Shown in pieces: positions 51,272 to 62,119 of a DNA stretch of 64,000 nucleotides. A program made the position numbers and the translations under genes. The notes beneath the pieces were generated by a model that did no database searches, had not been told where the DNA came from, and was given only the letters and a program-made list of their open reading frames with translations. The DNA is from Stutzerimonas stutzeri (GTDB lineage: Bacteria; Pseudomonadota; Gammaproteobacteria; Enterobacterales; Pasteurellaceae). The DNA is taken from NCBI GenBank assembly GCA_901420285.1, contig CABDVE010000001.1:744001-808000 (forward strand), read 5' to 3'. Each line of letters starts with the position of its first letter. Within the stretch, counting starts at the first letter, position 1.

Positions 51272-52045
51272 TTATTTTTTCGCGGCTTGATAAAGTTTCA
51301 TTGCTTCGGGTAACAAGCGACGCAAATTTTCTTGGCGCGCTTCATCGGTCGGGTGTGTAGAAGCCAAGGCATCCAATACGCCTTCCGAACCGCCGGAGGC
51401 TTTTTTCATTTTCTCCCATAATCCTGGCGCGGCTTGCGGATTAAAACCGGATTTTGCCATCAACATTAAGCCCACTTCGTCCGCTTCGGTTTCCGCACTG
51501 CGTGAAAATGGTTTATCCAAACCGTAATTTTTGGTCAGTCCAACCGCTAATTCACTGGCATCGGAACCGATCACAGTGGAAAGTGCCACATGCCCTAAAG
51601 AGGCAGCGATGCCCGTCGCCATACCGAAATTCGCTTCGGCTTTACCGTGTTCTTTCAGTGCATGCGCCATTTCGTGTCCCATCACGGTAGCAATTTCATC
51701 ATCGTTTAATTTTAAGGAATCCACTAAGCCCGTATAAAACGCCATTTTGCCGCCCGGCATTGCCCAAGCGTTGAGTTCTTTGGATTTAATGACTGTAATC
51801 TGCCAGTTAAACGGTTGACCGGTTTGATTTTCTTTATTGGCGTAAGGCACCATTTTGTTAAAAATGCGGTGTACGCGTTTGGCTGTTTGCGAACTGTTGT
51901 CCACGCCGCCCTGGCTGCGGATTTTGCCCATTTCTTGCGCGTAATTTGCGGCCGCTTGTTGATTAATTGAGGCCGAATCGGCGCATGCATTAAGCACAAA
52001 AGCGGCTGCAGCGGCAAAAGCGAAGGATTTAAGTTGTTTTTTCAT
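51272..52045 (-). CDS. M48-family metalloprotease lipoprotein
   Basis: The 257-residue protein has a lipoprotein signal peptide (MKKQLKSFAFAAAAAFVLNA then C) and a peptidase domain with the zinc motif VMGHEMAHALKEH and the third ligand in ETEADEVGL. It resembles LoiP (YggG) and BepA-type proteases that survey the outer membrane or its proteins. The start at 52045 is taken; the upstream frame to 52081 would precede the signal peptide. It stands alone. Confidence 0.92.
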   Translation of the reverse strand: MKKQLKSFAFAAAAAFVLNACADSASINQQAAANYAQEMGKIRSQGGVDNSSQTAKRVHRIFNKMVPYANKENQTGQPFNWQITVIKSKELNAWAMPGGKMAFYTGLVDSLKLNDDEIATVMGHEMAHALKEHGKAEANFGMATGIAASLGHVALSTVIGSDASELAVGLTKNYGLDKPFSRSAETEADEVGLMLMAKSGFNPQAAPGLWEKMKKASGGSEGVLDALASTHPTDEARQENLRRLLPEAMKLYQAAKK

Positions 52046-52120
52046 CGTTGATTCCTTTTTGTACTCCAAATGACGGGGCAATTATAAATTTTTATGTCAA
52101 AGGTTGTCGAGAATAAAATA

Positions 52121-52148
52121 TTGCCTTTTACCTTTGTACTACTATAAT
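52121..52148 (+). promoter_or_regulatory. Sigma-70 promoter of mtr
   Basis: TTGCCT (52121-52126), 16-bp spacer, TATAAT (52143-52148), about 30 bp before the mtr start. I could not find a clear TyrR box beside it. Confidence 0.65.
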
Positions 52149-52177
52149 AGTGCAAATTTTACGCTAGGGAATCTTTT

Positions 52178-53434
52178 ATGACACAACAAAAATCTCCTTC
52201 TTTGTTAGGTGGCGCGATGATTATCGCCGGCACCGCAATCGGCGCGGGTATGCTCGCCAATCCAACTTCCACCGCCGGCGTGTGGTTCATCGGTTCGATT
52301 CTTGCCTTGACTTATACCTGGTTTTGTATGACCACTTCGGGCTTAATGATTTTGGAAGCCAATTTGCATTACCCGACCGGTGCCAGTTTCGACACTATCG
52401 TAAAAGACTTGCTCGGTAAAGGTTGGAACCTGTTAAACGGTTTATCCGTCGCTTTCGTATTGTATATTTTAACTTATGCTTATATTACCTCGGGCGGCGG
52501 TATTACCCAGAACCTGCTTAACCAAGCCTTCGGTTCCGCCGAAAGCGCGGTGGATATCGGGCGCACTTCCGGTTCGTTGATTTTCTGTTTGGTTTTAGCC
52601 GCTTTTGTTTGGCTTTCCACCAAAGCGGTGGATCGTTTTACCACCGCATTGATAGGTGGAATGGTTATCGCCTTTTTTCTGTCAACCGCCGGCCTACTCG
52701 GCTCGGTGAAATCCGATGTATTATTGAACACCGTTGCGACGGGCGAACAGCAATATTTGCCTTATTTACTGACCGCATTACCGGTGTGTTTGGTGTCTTT
52801 CGGTTTCCACGGCAACGTTCCGAGTTTGGTTAAATATTATCATCGCGATGGCGGTCGTGTGATGAAATCCATTTTTATTGGCACCGGTCTGGCGTTAGTG
52901 ATTTATATTTTGTGGCAGTTGGCCATTCAAGGCAATTTGCCACGTAGCGAGTTCGCGCCGGTGATCGAAAAAGGTGGTGATGTGTCCGCCTTGCTTGAAG
53001 CTTTGCACAAATATATCGAAACCGATTACATTGCGGTGATTTTAAACTTCTTCGCCTACATGGCGATTGCCAGCTCATTTTTGGGCGTAACCCTCGGTTT
53101 ATTCGACTATATAGCCGATTTACTCCACTTTGACGACAGCTTTGCCGGCAGAAGTAAAACCGCATTAGTCACCTTTTTACCGCCGTTATTGTTGAGTCTT
53201 CAATTCCCTTACGGTTTTGTCATCGCCATCGGTTACGCCGGTCTTGCTGCCACCATTTGGGCGGCAATCGTGCCGGCTTTACTGGTGCGTGCCAGCCGTC
53301 AAAAATTCCCGCAAGCGAGTTATAAAGTGTATGGCGGCAATTTTATGATCGGCTTTATTATCCTCTTCGGCGTCTTAAACATTGCGGCACAAGTTGGGGC
53401 AAATTTGGGATGGTTTGCGAGTTTTGCGGGCTAA
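52178..53434 (+). CDS. mtr: Tryptophan/tyrosine-type aromatic amino acid permease
   Basis: The 418-residue protein has about 11 membrane helices and the aromatic amino acid permease signature at its start (GGAMIIAGTAIGAGMLANPT). Other family parts are YITSGGGITQNLLNQAFG and SFGFHGNVPSLVKYYH. It imports tryptophan (Mtr) or tyrosine (TyrP) with protons; Mtr is preferred by overall resemblance to the Haemophilus protein, but specificity is not certain. Confidence 0.85.
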   Translation: MTQQKSPSLLGGAMIIAGTAIGAGMLANPTSTAGVWFIGSILALTYTWFCMTTSGLMILEANLHYPTGASFDTIVKDLLGKGWNLLNGLSVAFVLYILTYAYITSGGGITQNLLNQAFGSAESAVDIGRTSGSLIFCLVLAAFVWLSTKAVDRFTTALIGGMVIAFFLSTAGLLGSVKSDVLLNTVATGEQQYLPYLLTALPVCLVSFGFHGNVPSLVKYYHRDGGRVMKSIFIGTGLALVIYILWQLAIQGNLPRSEFAPVIEKGGDVSALLEALHKYIETDYIAVILNFFAYMAIASSFLGVTLGLFDYIADLLHFDDSFAGRSKTALVTFLPPLLLSLQFPYGFVIAIGYAGLAATIWAAIVPALLVRASRQKFPQASYKVYGGNFMIGFIILFGVLNIAAQVGANLGWFASFAG

Positions 53435-53509
53435 CTCAATATTTCTTTTCCCCTGCCTGATCGCTACAATAAATGCCGAATCAATTAAGACAAAAGATGA
53501 GGAGAGCTT

Positions 53510-54373
53510 ATGATTTATAGTATGACGGCCTTTGCGCGCCTTGAAATAAAAAAAGACTGGGGCGATGCAGTGTGGGAGATGCGTTCCGTAAATCAACGTT
53601 ATTTAGAAAATTATTTCCGCTTGCCGGAACAGTTCCGCAGCTTAGAAAATACCCTTCGCGAAAAACTTCGACAAAATTTAACACGCGGCAAAATCGAATG
53701 TGCATTACGCATCGAAAGCAAAAAGTCCGCCAATGCGGTGCTGAATTTAAACAAGGAACTCGCCGATCAAGTGATTCAATCGTTGCGATGGCTTAAAGCC
53801 CAAGCGGGCGAAGGCGAGATTAATCTCACCGAGGTGTTGCGTTATCCCGGCGTGGTGGAAGCTCAAGAAGAAGATTTGGACGTCATTAGCCAAGATTTAT
53901 TGCTGGCTTTTGACGAACTACTGCATGATTTCATTGCTATGCGTAGCCGCGAAGGCGAGAAATTGCAAGGCATTATTCAACAACGTTTAAACGCTATTTC
54001 CATCGAAGCGGATAAAGTGCGTGCGCAAATGCCGGCGGTTTTGCAATGGCAACGGGAGCGTTTGTTGCAACGTTTCGAAGAGGCGCAAATTAATCTTGAT
54101 CCGCAACGCGTCGAGCAAGAAATGATTTTACTGGCACAACGCGTGGACGTGGCGGAAGAATTGGATCGTCTGCAAATGCACGTGAAAGAAACCGCCAATA
54201 TTCTGAAAAAAGGCGGTGCAGTGGGACGCAAATTGGATTTTATGATGCAAGAACTCAATCGTGAATCGAACACTTTGGCGTCTAAATCCATTAATGCGGA
54301 CATTACGGCTTCGGCAGTGGAACTCAAAGTGCTTATCGAACAAATGCGCGAGCAAATTCAAAATTTAGAATAG
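53510..54373 (+). CDS. yicC: YicC-family endoribonuclease
   Basis: The 287-residue protein has the YicC N-terminus (MIYSMTAFARLEIKKDWGDA, SVNQRYLENYFRLPEQFR) and the C-terminal DUF1732 part (GRKLDFMMQELNRESNTLAS, LIEQMREQIQNLE). Family members are metal-dependent RNases. Ribosome site GAGGAGAGCT. It starts a yicC-ygfZ-anmK group. Confidence 0.93.
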   Translation: MIYSMTAFARLEIKKDWGDAVWEMRSVNQRYLENYFRLPEQFRSLENTLREKLRQNLTRGKIECALRIESKKSANAVLNLNKELADQVIQSLRWLKAQAGEGEINLTEVLRYPGVVEAQEEDLDVISQDLLLAFDELLHDFIAMRSREGEKLQGIIQQRLNAISIEADKVRAQMPAVLQWQRERLLQRFEEAQINLDPQRVEQEMILLAQRVDVAEELDRLQMHVKETANILKKGGAVGRKLDFMMQELNRESNTLASKSINADITASAVELKVLIEQMREQIQNLE

Positions 54374-54382
54374 GAGAACGGC

Positions 54383-55222
54383 ATGTCCCAATTCATTCGA
54401 CTTGATCAATATCAGCTTATTGAAGCGCACGGTGCGGACGCGGAAAAATATTTACAAGGTCAACTTACCACCGACCTAACCGCCTTACCAAGTGGCGCGA
54501 ATACGCTTGCCGCCCATTGTGATCCGAAAGGTAAAATGAACGCGATTTTTCGTTTGTTGAAGGTCGATTCCGAGCAGTTCTTTTTGTTGATAAAAAAAGA
54601 CTTGTTGCCGAGTGCCTTAGATGCGCTGAAAAAATATGCGGTGTTTTCCAAAATCAGTTTTGATTTGCGCGATTGGCAAATCGTCGGTTTGATCGGCAAA
54701 AAATGCGGCAAAATCGAACCGCGTTTTACGCTGGAAATCGATGAACAGCGCGCAATTTTGTTAAACGAAAGTGCTTTGCCGATTAATTTCAATGCGGATG
54801 AAAAAATATGGGAAAGCGCGGATATTCAAGCGGGACTACCGAATTTAAGCGCGGCGACGCAAAACCTATTTATTCCACAAGCGTTAAATTTACAGGCAAT
54901 TGAGCAAGCCGTTTCCTTCACTAAAGGTTGCTATATCGGGCAAGAAACGGTGGCACGTGCAAAATATCGCGGTGCCAATAAACGTGCAATGTTTATTTTA
55001 AAAGGTAAAACTCAAACGCTGCCGGCAATTGGCGACGAAATCGAAATGCGGCTTGAGTCCAATTGGCGTAAAACCGGCAGTATCATAAATGCGGTGAATT
55101 TAGACGGCCTGTTGTGGCTGCTCGTGGTGCTGAATAATGACATCGATCCGACACAAGTTTTTCGTTTAGCGCAAGATGAAACCGCACTTGCCGTTCAACC
55201 TTTGCCTTACGCGTTAAATTAA
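54383..55222 (+). CDS. ygfZ: tRNA-modifying folate-binding protein YgfZ
   Basis: The 279-residue GcvT-like protein has the signature [20 protein letters not shown] (K-G-C-Y-x-G-Q-E). It supports assembly or repair of iron-sulfur enzymes such as MiaB through a folate-dependent mechanism. It lies 9 bp after yicC and 1 bp before anmK. Confidence 0.94.
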   Translation: MSQFIRLDQYQLIEAHGADAEKYLQGQLTTDLTALPSGANTLAAHCDPKGKMNAIFRLLKVDSEQFFLLIKKDLLPSALDALKKYAVFSKISFDLRDWQIVGLIGKKCGKIEPRFTLEIDEQRAILLNESALPINFNADEKIWESADIQAGLPNLSAATQNLFIPQALNLQAIEQAVSFTKGCYIGQETVARAKYRGANKRAMFILKGKTQTLPAIGDEIEMRLESNWRKTGSIINAVNLDGLLWLLVVLNNDIDPTQVFRLAQDETALAVQPLPYALN

Positions 55223-55223
55223 C

Positions 55224-56360
55224 ATGCACACGGAATATTATCTCGGCATAATGTCCGGCACCAGCCTTGACGGCGTAGATCTGGCGCTACTGGATTTTGC
55301 CTCGTCGCAACTAATGTGCGTCGCAACGGATTTCACACCAATGCCGCAATCGATACGCGAAAACAGCACCGCATTGGTGCGCTCCGGCATAACTACCTTG
55401 CAACAATTAGGCGAATTGGATCATCAATTCGCTTTACTATATGCCGATTGCGTAAATCGTTTTTTACAGACCCATCAAATTTCAGCCGGGCAAATCCGTG
55501 CTATCGGTTGCCATGGGCAAACGGTATGGCATGCACCGCACGGCGAGTTTCCCTTTAGCATGCAAATCGGCGATATGAATTTGCTTGCCGCCCGCACCGG
55601 TATCACCGTTGTGGGGGATTTCCGGCGTAAAGATATGGCTTTCGGCGGACAAGGCGCGCCCTTGGTGCCGGCTTTTCATCAAGCGATATTTTTTGATCCG
55701 AATTTCGCTACGGCGGTGTTGAATATTGGCGGCATCAGTAATGTTTCGTTGCTGATTCCGCATCACCCGGTAATGGGGTTCGATACCGGCCCGGGCAACA
55801 CCTTGTTGGATCAATGGATCGAAAAATATCAAGGCGTCTCTTACGACAAAAACGGCGCCTGGGGAGCGATGGGAAAATTGAACGAAGTATTATTACGCGA
55901 ACTATTAGACGAACCTTTTTGCCGGCTGAGCGCGCCGAAAAGTAGCGGGCGCGAGCTTTTCAATTTGTCTTGGTTGGAGGCCAAAATCGAAAAAACGCGT
56001 AAACAATCAAGCGCGCTTTCGTTGCCGATTGCAGCGCAAGACGTGCAAGCTACGTTGGTGGAGTTTACCGTTCGCACCATTGCTGACAACTTGAAAAACA
56101 TTGATACGCCACTGGCCAAACGCTTGCTGGTGTGTGGTGGCGGCGTAAAAAATAGATTGATGATGCAACGTCTTGCCGAGCATTTAACACCATGGCAAAT
56201 TAGCACGACGCGTGATTTCGGCTTGGATCCGGATTATGTGGAAGCGGCTGCCTTCGCTTGGTTGGCCTACCGTCGAATGCACAATCAATCCGGCAATGTG
56301 CCGGAAGTAACGGGCGCGCAAAAAGCGATCAGCTTAGGCGCGATTTTCCCGAAGCCTTGA
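55224..56360 (+). CDS. anmK: Anhydro-N-acetylmuramic acid kinase
   Basis: The 378-residue sugar kinase phosphorylates and opens 1,6-anhydro-MurNAc in cell-wall recycling, downstream of AmpD (26517). It has the N-terminal [13 protein letters not shown], the segment [26 protein letters not shown] and [12 protein letters not shown] dispersed core motif is used as coding sequence near 55370. Confidence 0.96.
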   Translation: MHTEYYLGIMSGTSLDGVDLALLDFASSQLMCVATDFTPMPQSIRENSTALVRSGITTLQQLGELDHQFALLYADCVNRFLQTHQISAGQIRAIGCHGQTVWHAPHGEFPFSMQIGDMNLLAARTGITVVGDFRRKDMAFGGQGAPLVPAFHQAIFFDPNFATAVLNIGGISNVSLLIPHHPVMGFDTGPGNTLLDQWIEKYQGVSYDKNGAWGAMGKLNEVLLRELLDEPFCRLSAPKSSGRELFNLSWLEAKIEKTRKQSSALSLPIAAQDVQATLVEFTVRTIADNLKNIDTPLAKRLLVCGGGVKNRLMMQRLAEHLTPWQISTTRDFGLDPDYVEAAAFAWLAYRRMHNQSGNVPEVTGAQKAISLGAIFPKP

Positions 56361-56469
56361 GGCTTGCTCCGTGCATTTTATCTTTTGGCTTTTATTAAGC
56401 TTGTAATCGTTTGCGGTGAGTTGATGCGCCTTCGTAAAGATTCTTGAGGCGAAAATTGAACCTCTCAAT

Positions 56470-56517
56470 TAGCACCGCATTGAACGCGCCGTCTTTGCAG
56501 ATTGGCACCGCATTGAA
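56470..56517 (+). repeat. Two copies of the dispersed core after anmK
   Basis: AGCACCGCATTGAA at 56471 and GGCACCGCATTGAA at 56504, 33 bp apart, so not in the 24-bp phase seen elsewhere. Confidence 0.8.
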
Positions 56518-56520
56518 AAC

Positions 56521-56558
56521 AAAACGGCTTACTTTGGGTAATTTGGGTAAGCCGTTTT
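56521..56558. terminator. Terminator between anmK and accC
   Basis: AAAACGGCTTAC (56521-56532) and its exact complement (56547-56558), loop 14 nt, T-run after. The two genes converge on it. Confidence 0.85.
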
Positions 56559-56574
56559 TCCTGTTTGAGCATGA

Positions 56575-57921
56575 TTAATCGTGCATGCCTAATTTTTTCT
56601 CCAAATAGTGGATATTGGTACCGCCTTTTTGGAAGTTCTCGTCTGCTAAAATTAGATCATGCAATGGGATGTTGGTTTTAATGCCGTCAATGATGGTTTC
56701 CGATAACGCGTTTTGCATACGACGAATCGCCACTTCACGCGTATCGCCATAAGTAATCAGTTTGGCGATCATTGAATCATAATGCGGTGGAACGGTGTAG
56801 CCCGCATAAATATGAGAATCCCAACGCACGCCCAAGCCGCCCGGGGAGTGTAAATGTGCCACTTTACCGGGAGAAGGGAGGAAGGTTTTTGGATCTTCCG
56901 CGTTGATACGGCATTCGATGGCGTGCCCTTTCACTTTAATGTCTTCTTGTTTAAAGGAAATCGGTAAGCCGGAAGCGATGCGCAATTGTTCTTTCACCAA
57001 ATCCACGCCGGTAATCATTTCGGTCACCGGATGTTCTACTTGGATACGGGTGTTCATTTCAATGAAATAGAATTCGCCGTTTTCATACAGGAACTCAAAG
57101 GTACCTGCACCGCGATAACCGATTTCTACGCAGGCTTTTGCACAGCGGGAGCCGATGTCGCGACGCACTTCCTCGCTAATGCCCGGCGCAGGCGCTTCTT
57201 CCACCACTTTTTGGTGGCGGCGCTGCATGGAACAATCACGTTCGGCAAGATACACAGCATTACCATGGGTATCGGCTAACACTTGGATTTCCACATGGCG
57301 TGGATTTTCCAAATATTTTTCCATGTAAACCATGTCGTTATTGAATGCGGCTTTGGCTTCCGCTTTGGTCATCGCGATGGATTCTTCCAAGGCATCCTCA
57401 CTACGCACCACGCGCATACCGCGACCACCACCACCACCGGAGGCTTTAATAATAATCGGGTAGCCGATACGTTTGGCGATTTCTTTGTTTTTGCTAATAT
57501 CGGAACTTAACGGACCGTCGGAACCCGGCACGCAAGGCACACCGGCTTTTTTCATGGCGTTAATGGCGGATACTTTGTCGCCCATTAAACGGATCACATC
57601 GGCGGTTGGGCCGATAAAAATGAAACCGGAACTTTCTACCTGTTCGGCGAAGTTAGCGTTTTCGGAAAGGAAACCGTAGCCCGGATGGATGGCGTCAGCG
57701 CCGGTCACTTCGGCTGCGGCAATAATTGCCGGAATATTTAAATAACTTTTGGATGACTGGGCAGGACCGATACATACGGTTTCATCGGCAAGTAGAACGT
57801 GTTTCAATTCACGGTCTGCGGTGGAATGTACCGCAACGGTTTTAATGCCTAATTCTTTGCAGGCGCGCAAAATTCGCAGTGCGATTTCACCACGATTGGC
57901 GATAACAACTTTTTCTAACAT
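56575..57921 (-). CDS. accC: Biotin carboxylase (acetyl-CoA carboxylase subunit)
   Basis: The 448-residue ATP-grasp enzyme carboxylates biotin on AccB. It has [20 protein letters not shown], the glycine-rich [28 protein letters not shown] and [12 protein letters not shown]. It lies 59 bp after accB. Confidence 0.97.
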   Translation of the reverse strand: MLEKVVIANRGEIALRILRACKELGIKTVAVHSTADRELKHVLLADETVCIGPAQSSKSYLNIPAIIAAAEVTGADAIHPGYGFLSENANFAEQVESSGFIFIGPTADVIRLMGDKVSAINAMKKAGVPCVPGSDGPLSSDISKNKEIAKRIGYPIIIKASGGGGGRGMRVVRSEDALEESIAMTKAEAKAAFNNDMVYMEKYLENPRHVEIQVLADTHGNAVYLAERDCSMQRRHQKVVEEAPAPGISEEVRRDIGSRCAKACVEIGYRGAGTFEFLYENGEFYFIEMNTRIQVEHPVTEMITGVDLVKEQLRIASGLPISFKQEDIKVKGHAIECRINAEDPKTFLPSPGKVAHLHSPGGLGVRWDSHIYAGYTVPPHYDSMIAKLITYGDTREVAIRRMQNALSETIIDGIKTNIPLHDLILADENFQKGGTNIHYLEKKLGMHD

Positions 57922-57980
57922 AAGAAATTCCGCTTGTTAAAAAATGGCGGGAAAGCCGCCATTTTAGATAATTGATAGGA

Positions 57981-58445
57981 TTATTCGATAACGATTAACG
58001 GTTCGTCAAATTCAACCGGTTCCCCGTCGTTGATCAGAATCGCTTTCACGACGCCGGCTTTGTCCGCTTCAATGCGGTTCATCATTTTCATCGCTTCGAC
58101 AATGCAAAGAGCATCGCCGACTTTTACGCTTTGTCCCACTTCAACGAAGGCCTTGGCTTCAGGGCTTGGGCTACGGTAGAAAGTTCCCACCATCGGAGAA
58201 CGAACGAGATGACCGGATAATTCATCTGTTGCAGGAGTCGGAGTCGGCGCCGCCGGCACGGCGGATGAAGGTGTGGCTGTTGGTGCCGGCGCGGCAACCG
58301 GTGCGGCGTATTGAACCGCAGCCGGTAGCGTCGTAGGTGCGGCGCGGCTAATACGCACCGTGCCTTCTTCTTCTTGCACTTCTAATTCGGTAATGCCGGA
58401 TTCTTCAACTAACTCGATGAGTTTTTTAATTTTACGAATGTCCAT
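57981..58445 (-). CDS. accB: Biotin carboxyl carrier protein
   Basis: The 154-residue protein has an N-terminal segment [20 protein letters not shown], an Ala/Pro/Thr-rich flexible linker (about 37-75) and a biotinyl domain with the modified lysine in [10 protein letters not shown]. It carries CO2 between AccC and AccAD. It follows aroQ. Confidence 0.97.
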   Translation of the reverse strand: MDIRKIKKLIELVEESGITELEVQEEEGTVRISRAAPTTLPAAVQYAAPVAAPAPTATPSSAVPAAPTPTPATDELSGHLVRSPMVGTFYRSPSPEAKAFVEVGQSVKVGDALCIVEAMKMMNRIEADKAGVVKAILINDGEPVEFDEPLIVIE

Positions 58446-58474
58446 ACGTTTTTCCTAAAAAATAATGAAATTTT

Positions 58475-58517
58475 TGACCGCATTTTTATTACGATAAAGC
58501 ATGAAAAAATGCGGTCA
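58475..58517. repeat. Hairpin of USS-variant arms between aroQ and accB
   Basis: TGACCGCATTTTT (58475-58487) and its exact complement AAAAATGCGGTCA (58505-58517) with a 17-nt loop. The arms combine AATGCGGT of the dispersed motif with the TCA that follows the core in canonical USS. It could act as an intra-operon terminator. Confidence 0.7.
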
Positions 58518-58599
58518 TTCAGAAACTTTTTTTGCCGCAAGAGATTACCTTAAATTTAGCCAAATTGCGACAAAATTCTATGAATTTGGCGCAAAATAC

Positions 58600-59058
58600 C
58601 TAATTTTCTTGTTTTTTCGCAAGATAATCCAATGCAAATAAAAAGCCGAATTCATAGCTCTTGGCGCCTAATCCGCAAATTACGCCCTGCGCCGCATCGC
58701 TAAAATAAGAATGGTGACGAAATGGCTCGCGTTTATGAATGTTGGACAAGTGAATTTCCACAAATGGAATTGATACCGCTAACAACGCATCGCGCAATGC
58801 TACGCTGGTATGAGTATAAGCGGCCGGATTGACTAAAATAAAATCAACTTGCTGAAAACTTTGGTGAATTTTATCGATCAATTTTTCTTCGCTATTAGCT
58901 TGAAAACATTCAAGTTCCACATTGTTTTGAGCCGCCAACGCTTGCATATTTGATTCAATCGCAGCAAGCGATAAACTGCCGTAATGAGCCGGCTCGCGCG
59001 CGCCCAACATATTTAAATTCGGGCCATTTAGCAGCAAAATTCGGTTTTTTTGCGACAT
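58600..59058 (-). CDS. aroQ: 3-dehydroquinate dehydratase, type II
   Basis: The 152-residue enzyme of the shikimate path has [20 protein letters not shown] (active-site tyrosine region), the loop [34 protein letters not shown] and the catalytic histidine in [17 protein letters not shown]. It heads aroQ-accB-accC as in Haemophilus. Confidence 0.96.
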   Translation of the reverse strand: MSQKNRILLLNGPNLNMLGAREPAHYGSLSLAAIESNMQALAAQNNVELECFQANSEEKLIDKIHQSFQQVDFILVNPAAYTHTSVALRDALLAVSIPFVEIHLSNIHKREPFRHHSYFSDAAQGVICGLGAKSYEFGFLFALDYLAKKQEN

Positions 59059-59115
59059 TTTCTCTTCCTTTTAGGTTTGAGGATTATACTGATTTTTAAT
59101 CAAACGGTGGTCGAA

Positions 59116-60117
59116 TCAGATAATTTTAGTGATAAATTCGGAATCAAGATCAATTAACGGCAAAGTCGAACCCGGCCATGGGCGAAGCACTTGATACGCC
59201 ATTAAGTCGAGGGTATCCAAACCCGGCGTCACATTCGGTGTGTATTGTTGCGCCAGGCGTGCCAATTGGGTTAAACCGAGGCTGCTTTCAATACTTGAAC
59301 TGAGCACCGCATTGAGCCCCAATGCGCGCGCTTGATTAATTAATGCCACGCAACGTTCGATGGAACCGATTAGCGTTGGTTTAATCACAATTGCCGCTAA
59401 GTAAGGGCGATTTTCTGCCAGTGTCGCTATATCGAAATTTGGGTCGCGTAAGGTTTCGTCCCATGCCACGGGAATACCGGTTTGCGCGGCGAATTGCAGG
59501 CTCAGTGCGGTGCTCTTACAAGGTTCCTCCAAAAATTGAATACGAGCGCGATGTTCGGGCTTCACTTTAGCCGCAAATTGCAGCGCTTTTTCCAATGTCC
59601 AACGACGATTGGCGTCTAAACGCAATTGTAAATCGGGAATGGCTTCTAAAAACATATCGGCAATTAAACCGTCACGATTGGCTTCGTACATACCGACTTT
59701 CATTTTCGCGACTTTTTCACCTTCAATGGCGGCCAGTTCGGCATAAAGTTCATCAGGATCGCCGTAGCAAAGCGGTGCTGTATTAAAATTTGCCGCTTCT
59801 TTTAAATAACCTTTCATTTCATCCATCGCACAACTGATGCCGAAAGCGACGGATGGATAAGTACCATCCAAGGGGACGCGTGGCGCGTCGCAACTCGCCT
59901 GTTGCCAATTTGTCAGCCATTTGATGGCTTGTTGTTGTGCTTGCTCGAGCGTTTCTTCGCTAAAACCGGGTAAGGGCGCGATTTCGCCCCAGCCGTCACG
60001 ACTGCAACTGACGCGCACTAATAAACCTTCGCGACGCTTAAGAAAACGATCACCGAGAATGAGTTGGCTATCGACGGGAATGGAATAGCGATAAAGATTG
60101 AAAGATTTGTTTGCCAT
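59116..60117 (-). CDS. menC: o-Succinylbenzoate synthase
   Basis: The 333-residue enolase-superfamily enzyme dehydrates SHCHC in menaquinone synthesis. Catalytic features are the lysine in VAKMKVGMYE, metal ligands in LRLDANRRWT and FLEEPCKSTALS, AWDETLRD and the lysine in AIVIKPTLIGS. A dispersed core motif lies inside near 59304. It follows menB after 230 bp that hold a palindromic element. Confidence 0.94.
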   Translation of the reverse strand: MANKSFNLYRYSIPVDSQLILGDRFLKRREGLLVRVSCSRDGWGEIAPLPGFSEETLEQAQQQAIKWLTNWQQASCDAPRVPLDGTYPSVAFGISCAMDEMKGYLKEAANFNTAPLCYGDPDELYAELAAIEGEKVAKMKVGMYEANRDGLIADMFLEAIPDLQLRLDANRRWTLEKALQFAAKVKPEHRARIQFLEEPCKSTALSLQFAAQTGIPVAWDETLRDPNFDIATLAENRPYLAAIVIKPTLIGSIERCVALINQARALGLNAVLSSSIESSLGLTQLARLAQQYTPNVTPGLDTLDLMAYQVLRPWPGSTLPLIDLDSEFITKII

Positions 60118-60160
60118 GGCTTTCTCCCAACATAAAGGCAGTCAAAATTTATGAAATTAC

Positions 60161-60240
60161 GTAGCTGTTGCACAAGGCTGAAATGACCTCATAAAACAGC
60201 ACCGCATTGAAGCGGCTTCCAATGCGGTGCTATTTTGTGA
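60161..60240 (+). repeat. Palindromic ~80-bp element, copy B, between menB and menC
   Basis: GTAGCTGTTGCACAAGGCTG and AAATGACC match copy A at 19243, followed by arms AAAACAGCACCGCATTG (60194-60210) and CAATGCGGTGCTATTTT (60221-60237) with one mismatch. Two CRP-like or promoter sites for menC were looked for and not found. It lies inside the menB-menC gene pair and may uncouple them. Confidence 0.85.
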
Positions 60241-60347
60241 CTTGAACTCATACTTCATTCGGAGAGTTTGTGCATTTGCAGCATAGTACCGATGCAGTAT
60301 AGTACCGAAAATTCCTGAAGATTTTTAACCGCGTTTTGAAATATGAA

Positions 60348-61205
60348 TTAAGGATTACGTCTGAATTTGCTGAAATCCGGCGCACGTTTTTCGTTGAACG
60401 CGTTGCGGCCTTCTTGTCCTTCCTCGGTCATATAGAACAACATGGTTGCGTTACCGGCCAATTCTTGTAGACCCGCTTGTCCGTCGCAATCCGCGTTCAA
60501 TGCGGCTTTTAAGCAACGGAGCGCAATCGGACTGTTGCGCAACATTTCGCGACACCAACGCACGGTTTCTTTTTCAAGATCAGCATAAGGCACGACGGTA
60601 TTGACTAAGCCCATATCTAAGGCTTCTTGCGCATTGTATTGACGACATAAAAACCAAATTTCACGTGCTTTTTTCTGGCCGACTAAGCGCGCCATATAGC
60701 TTGCGCCCCAACCGCCGTCAAATGAGCCCACTTTCGGACCGGTTTGACCGAAAATCGCGTTGTCTGCCGCAATGGTTAAATCGCAAAGCATGTGTAATAC
60801 GTGGCCGCCGCCGATAGCGTAACCCGCTACCATCGCTACCACCGGTTTCGGGCAGGTGCGAATATCGCGTTGGAAATCCAATACGTTTAAATGATGCACG
60901 CCGCTTTCGTCTTTGTAACCGCCGTAATCGCCACGAATTTTTTGGTCGCCGCCGGAACAGAACGCTTTTTCGCCTTCGCCGGTAAGCACGATAACGCCGA
61001 TTTTTTCATCAAAACGTGCGTCAGAAAGGGCATTGATCATTTCTTTCACGGTTTGAGGACGGAATGCGTTACGCACTTCCGGACGATTGATGGTGATTTT
61101 CGCGATCCCGTCGGTGGATTTGTGATAACGAATGTCGCTGTAACCTTCGCTGTGATCAACCCACTCGACAGGGGCGTAAAGGACGTCATCTTTTGGATTT
61201 TGCAT
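60348..61205 (-). CDS. menB: 1,4-dihydroxy-2-naphthoyl-CoA synthase
   Basis: The 285-residue crotonase-family enzyme closes the naphthoquinone ring in menaquinone synthesis. It has [20 protein letters not shown], the oxyanion segment [20 protein letters not shown] and [20 protein letters not shown]. The start [15 protein letters not shown] at 61205 with AAAAGGTA upstream is chosen over a frame that runs to 61373. Confidence 0.96.
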   Translation of the reverse strand: MQNPKDDVLYAPVEWVDHSEGYSDIRYHKSTDGIAKITINRPEVRNAFRPQTVKEMINALSDARFDEKIGVIVLTGEGEKAFCSGGDQKIRGDYGGYKDESGVHHLNVLDFQRDIRTCPKPVVAMVAGYAIGGGHVLHMLCDLTIAADNAIFGQTGPKVGSFDGGWGASYMARLVGQKKAREIWFLCRQYNAQEALDMGLVNTVVPYADLEKETVRWCREMLRNSPIALRCLKAALNADCDGQAGLQELAGNATMLFYMTEEGQEGRNAFNEKRAPDFSKFRRNP

Positions 61206-61350
61206 GAGAATACCTTTTAATTTGAGACAAAAAAACGCGGCCATTATAGCGGAAATTCGGTGGATTCGGAAAACTAAATTCATTTCGCGCTTTATCTCTT
61301 TTTCGCTTATTGTTAGAATTTCGGCCATTCGAAAAAAACAAGGATTTAAA

Positions 61351-61920
61351 ATGAAATATATCGCGACATTCACAATGAGTTTATTACTTGCTGCTTGTAG
61401 TCTTTTTGGCGGGTCGCAATCGCCGATTCCCGGCGAATTCGCCGGTGCGGATTATCAACTTTCCGACAAAGACGCCAAACTTTGGGCGATTGCCAGCAAG
61501 CAAGCGGAACAGTGCATTTATCCAAATTTAACGCGCATTCAACAACAACATTTTGCCAAAGAAGACAGCTATATCCATTCGCAATATGTATTTTTCTATC
61601 CGTTGGAAAAAATCATCGGCGAAGATTATGTGAAAATCATTCAACAAGATGAAAAATCTATGAATTACGCCACCTACCAATTCAAAAAATTCCGCACCGA
61701 AGTGGGCGAAATTGAGCCCTTAGAGGCGAAAACCTGTCAGGTTCTTCGCAGCCAAGCGCGCGACGATTTGGACGTGGTGAAAGGCCAATATAAAGACGGC
61801 ATGGTGGATGACAGCAAAAACGAAGACGGTACCTCGAAGAAAAGTGGCGACGGCATTGCCACCAACCAGAACAAATTCTTCTTTGATATTATCAAATGGG
61901 GCTCGGCACTGTTGCTGTGA
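61351..61920 (+). CDS. Putative lipoprotein of unknown function
   Basis: The 189-residue protein has a lipoprotein signal ([15 protein letters not shown] then C) with ribosome site AAGGATTTAAA; the frame upstream to 61204 is not used. The mature part is soluble, with a conserved-looking core ([37 protein letters not shown]) and a charged Asp/Lys-rich stretch (about 150-170). I do not recognise the family with certainty. It is divergent from menB. Confidence 0.75.
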   Translation: MKYIATFTMSLLLAACSLFGGSQSPIPGEFAGADYQLSDKDAKLWAIASKQAEQCIYPNLTRIQQQHFAKEDSYIHSQYVFFYPLEKIIGEDYVKIIQQDEKSMNYATYQFKKFRTEVGEIEPLEAKTCQVLRSQARDDLDVVKGQYKDGMVDDSKNEDGTSKKSGDGIATNQNKFFFDIIKWGSALLL

Positions 61921-62119
61921 GCACCGCATTGGAACCGGTAAAATCAAGGCTTGCAAGAAACGGCATACGAGAAAATCGAATGCCGTTTTTTATCAGCGAT
62001 GGGCGGTACGAAAAGTATTATTTAGATCAAAGTTTCACTAAATAGGCGTTTAAATTTTGCCGTTTTTCCGCTAGTCTATCCGCAATTCGTAATTGTCTTT
62101 TAACTTAGGAAGGTGAACT

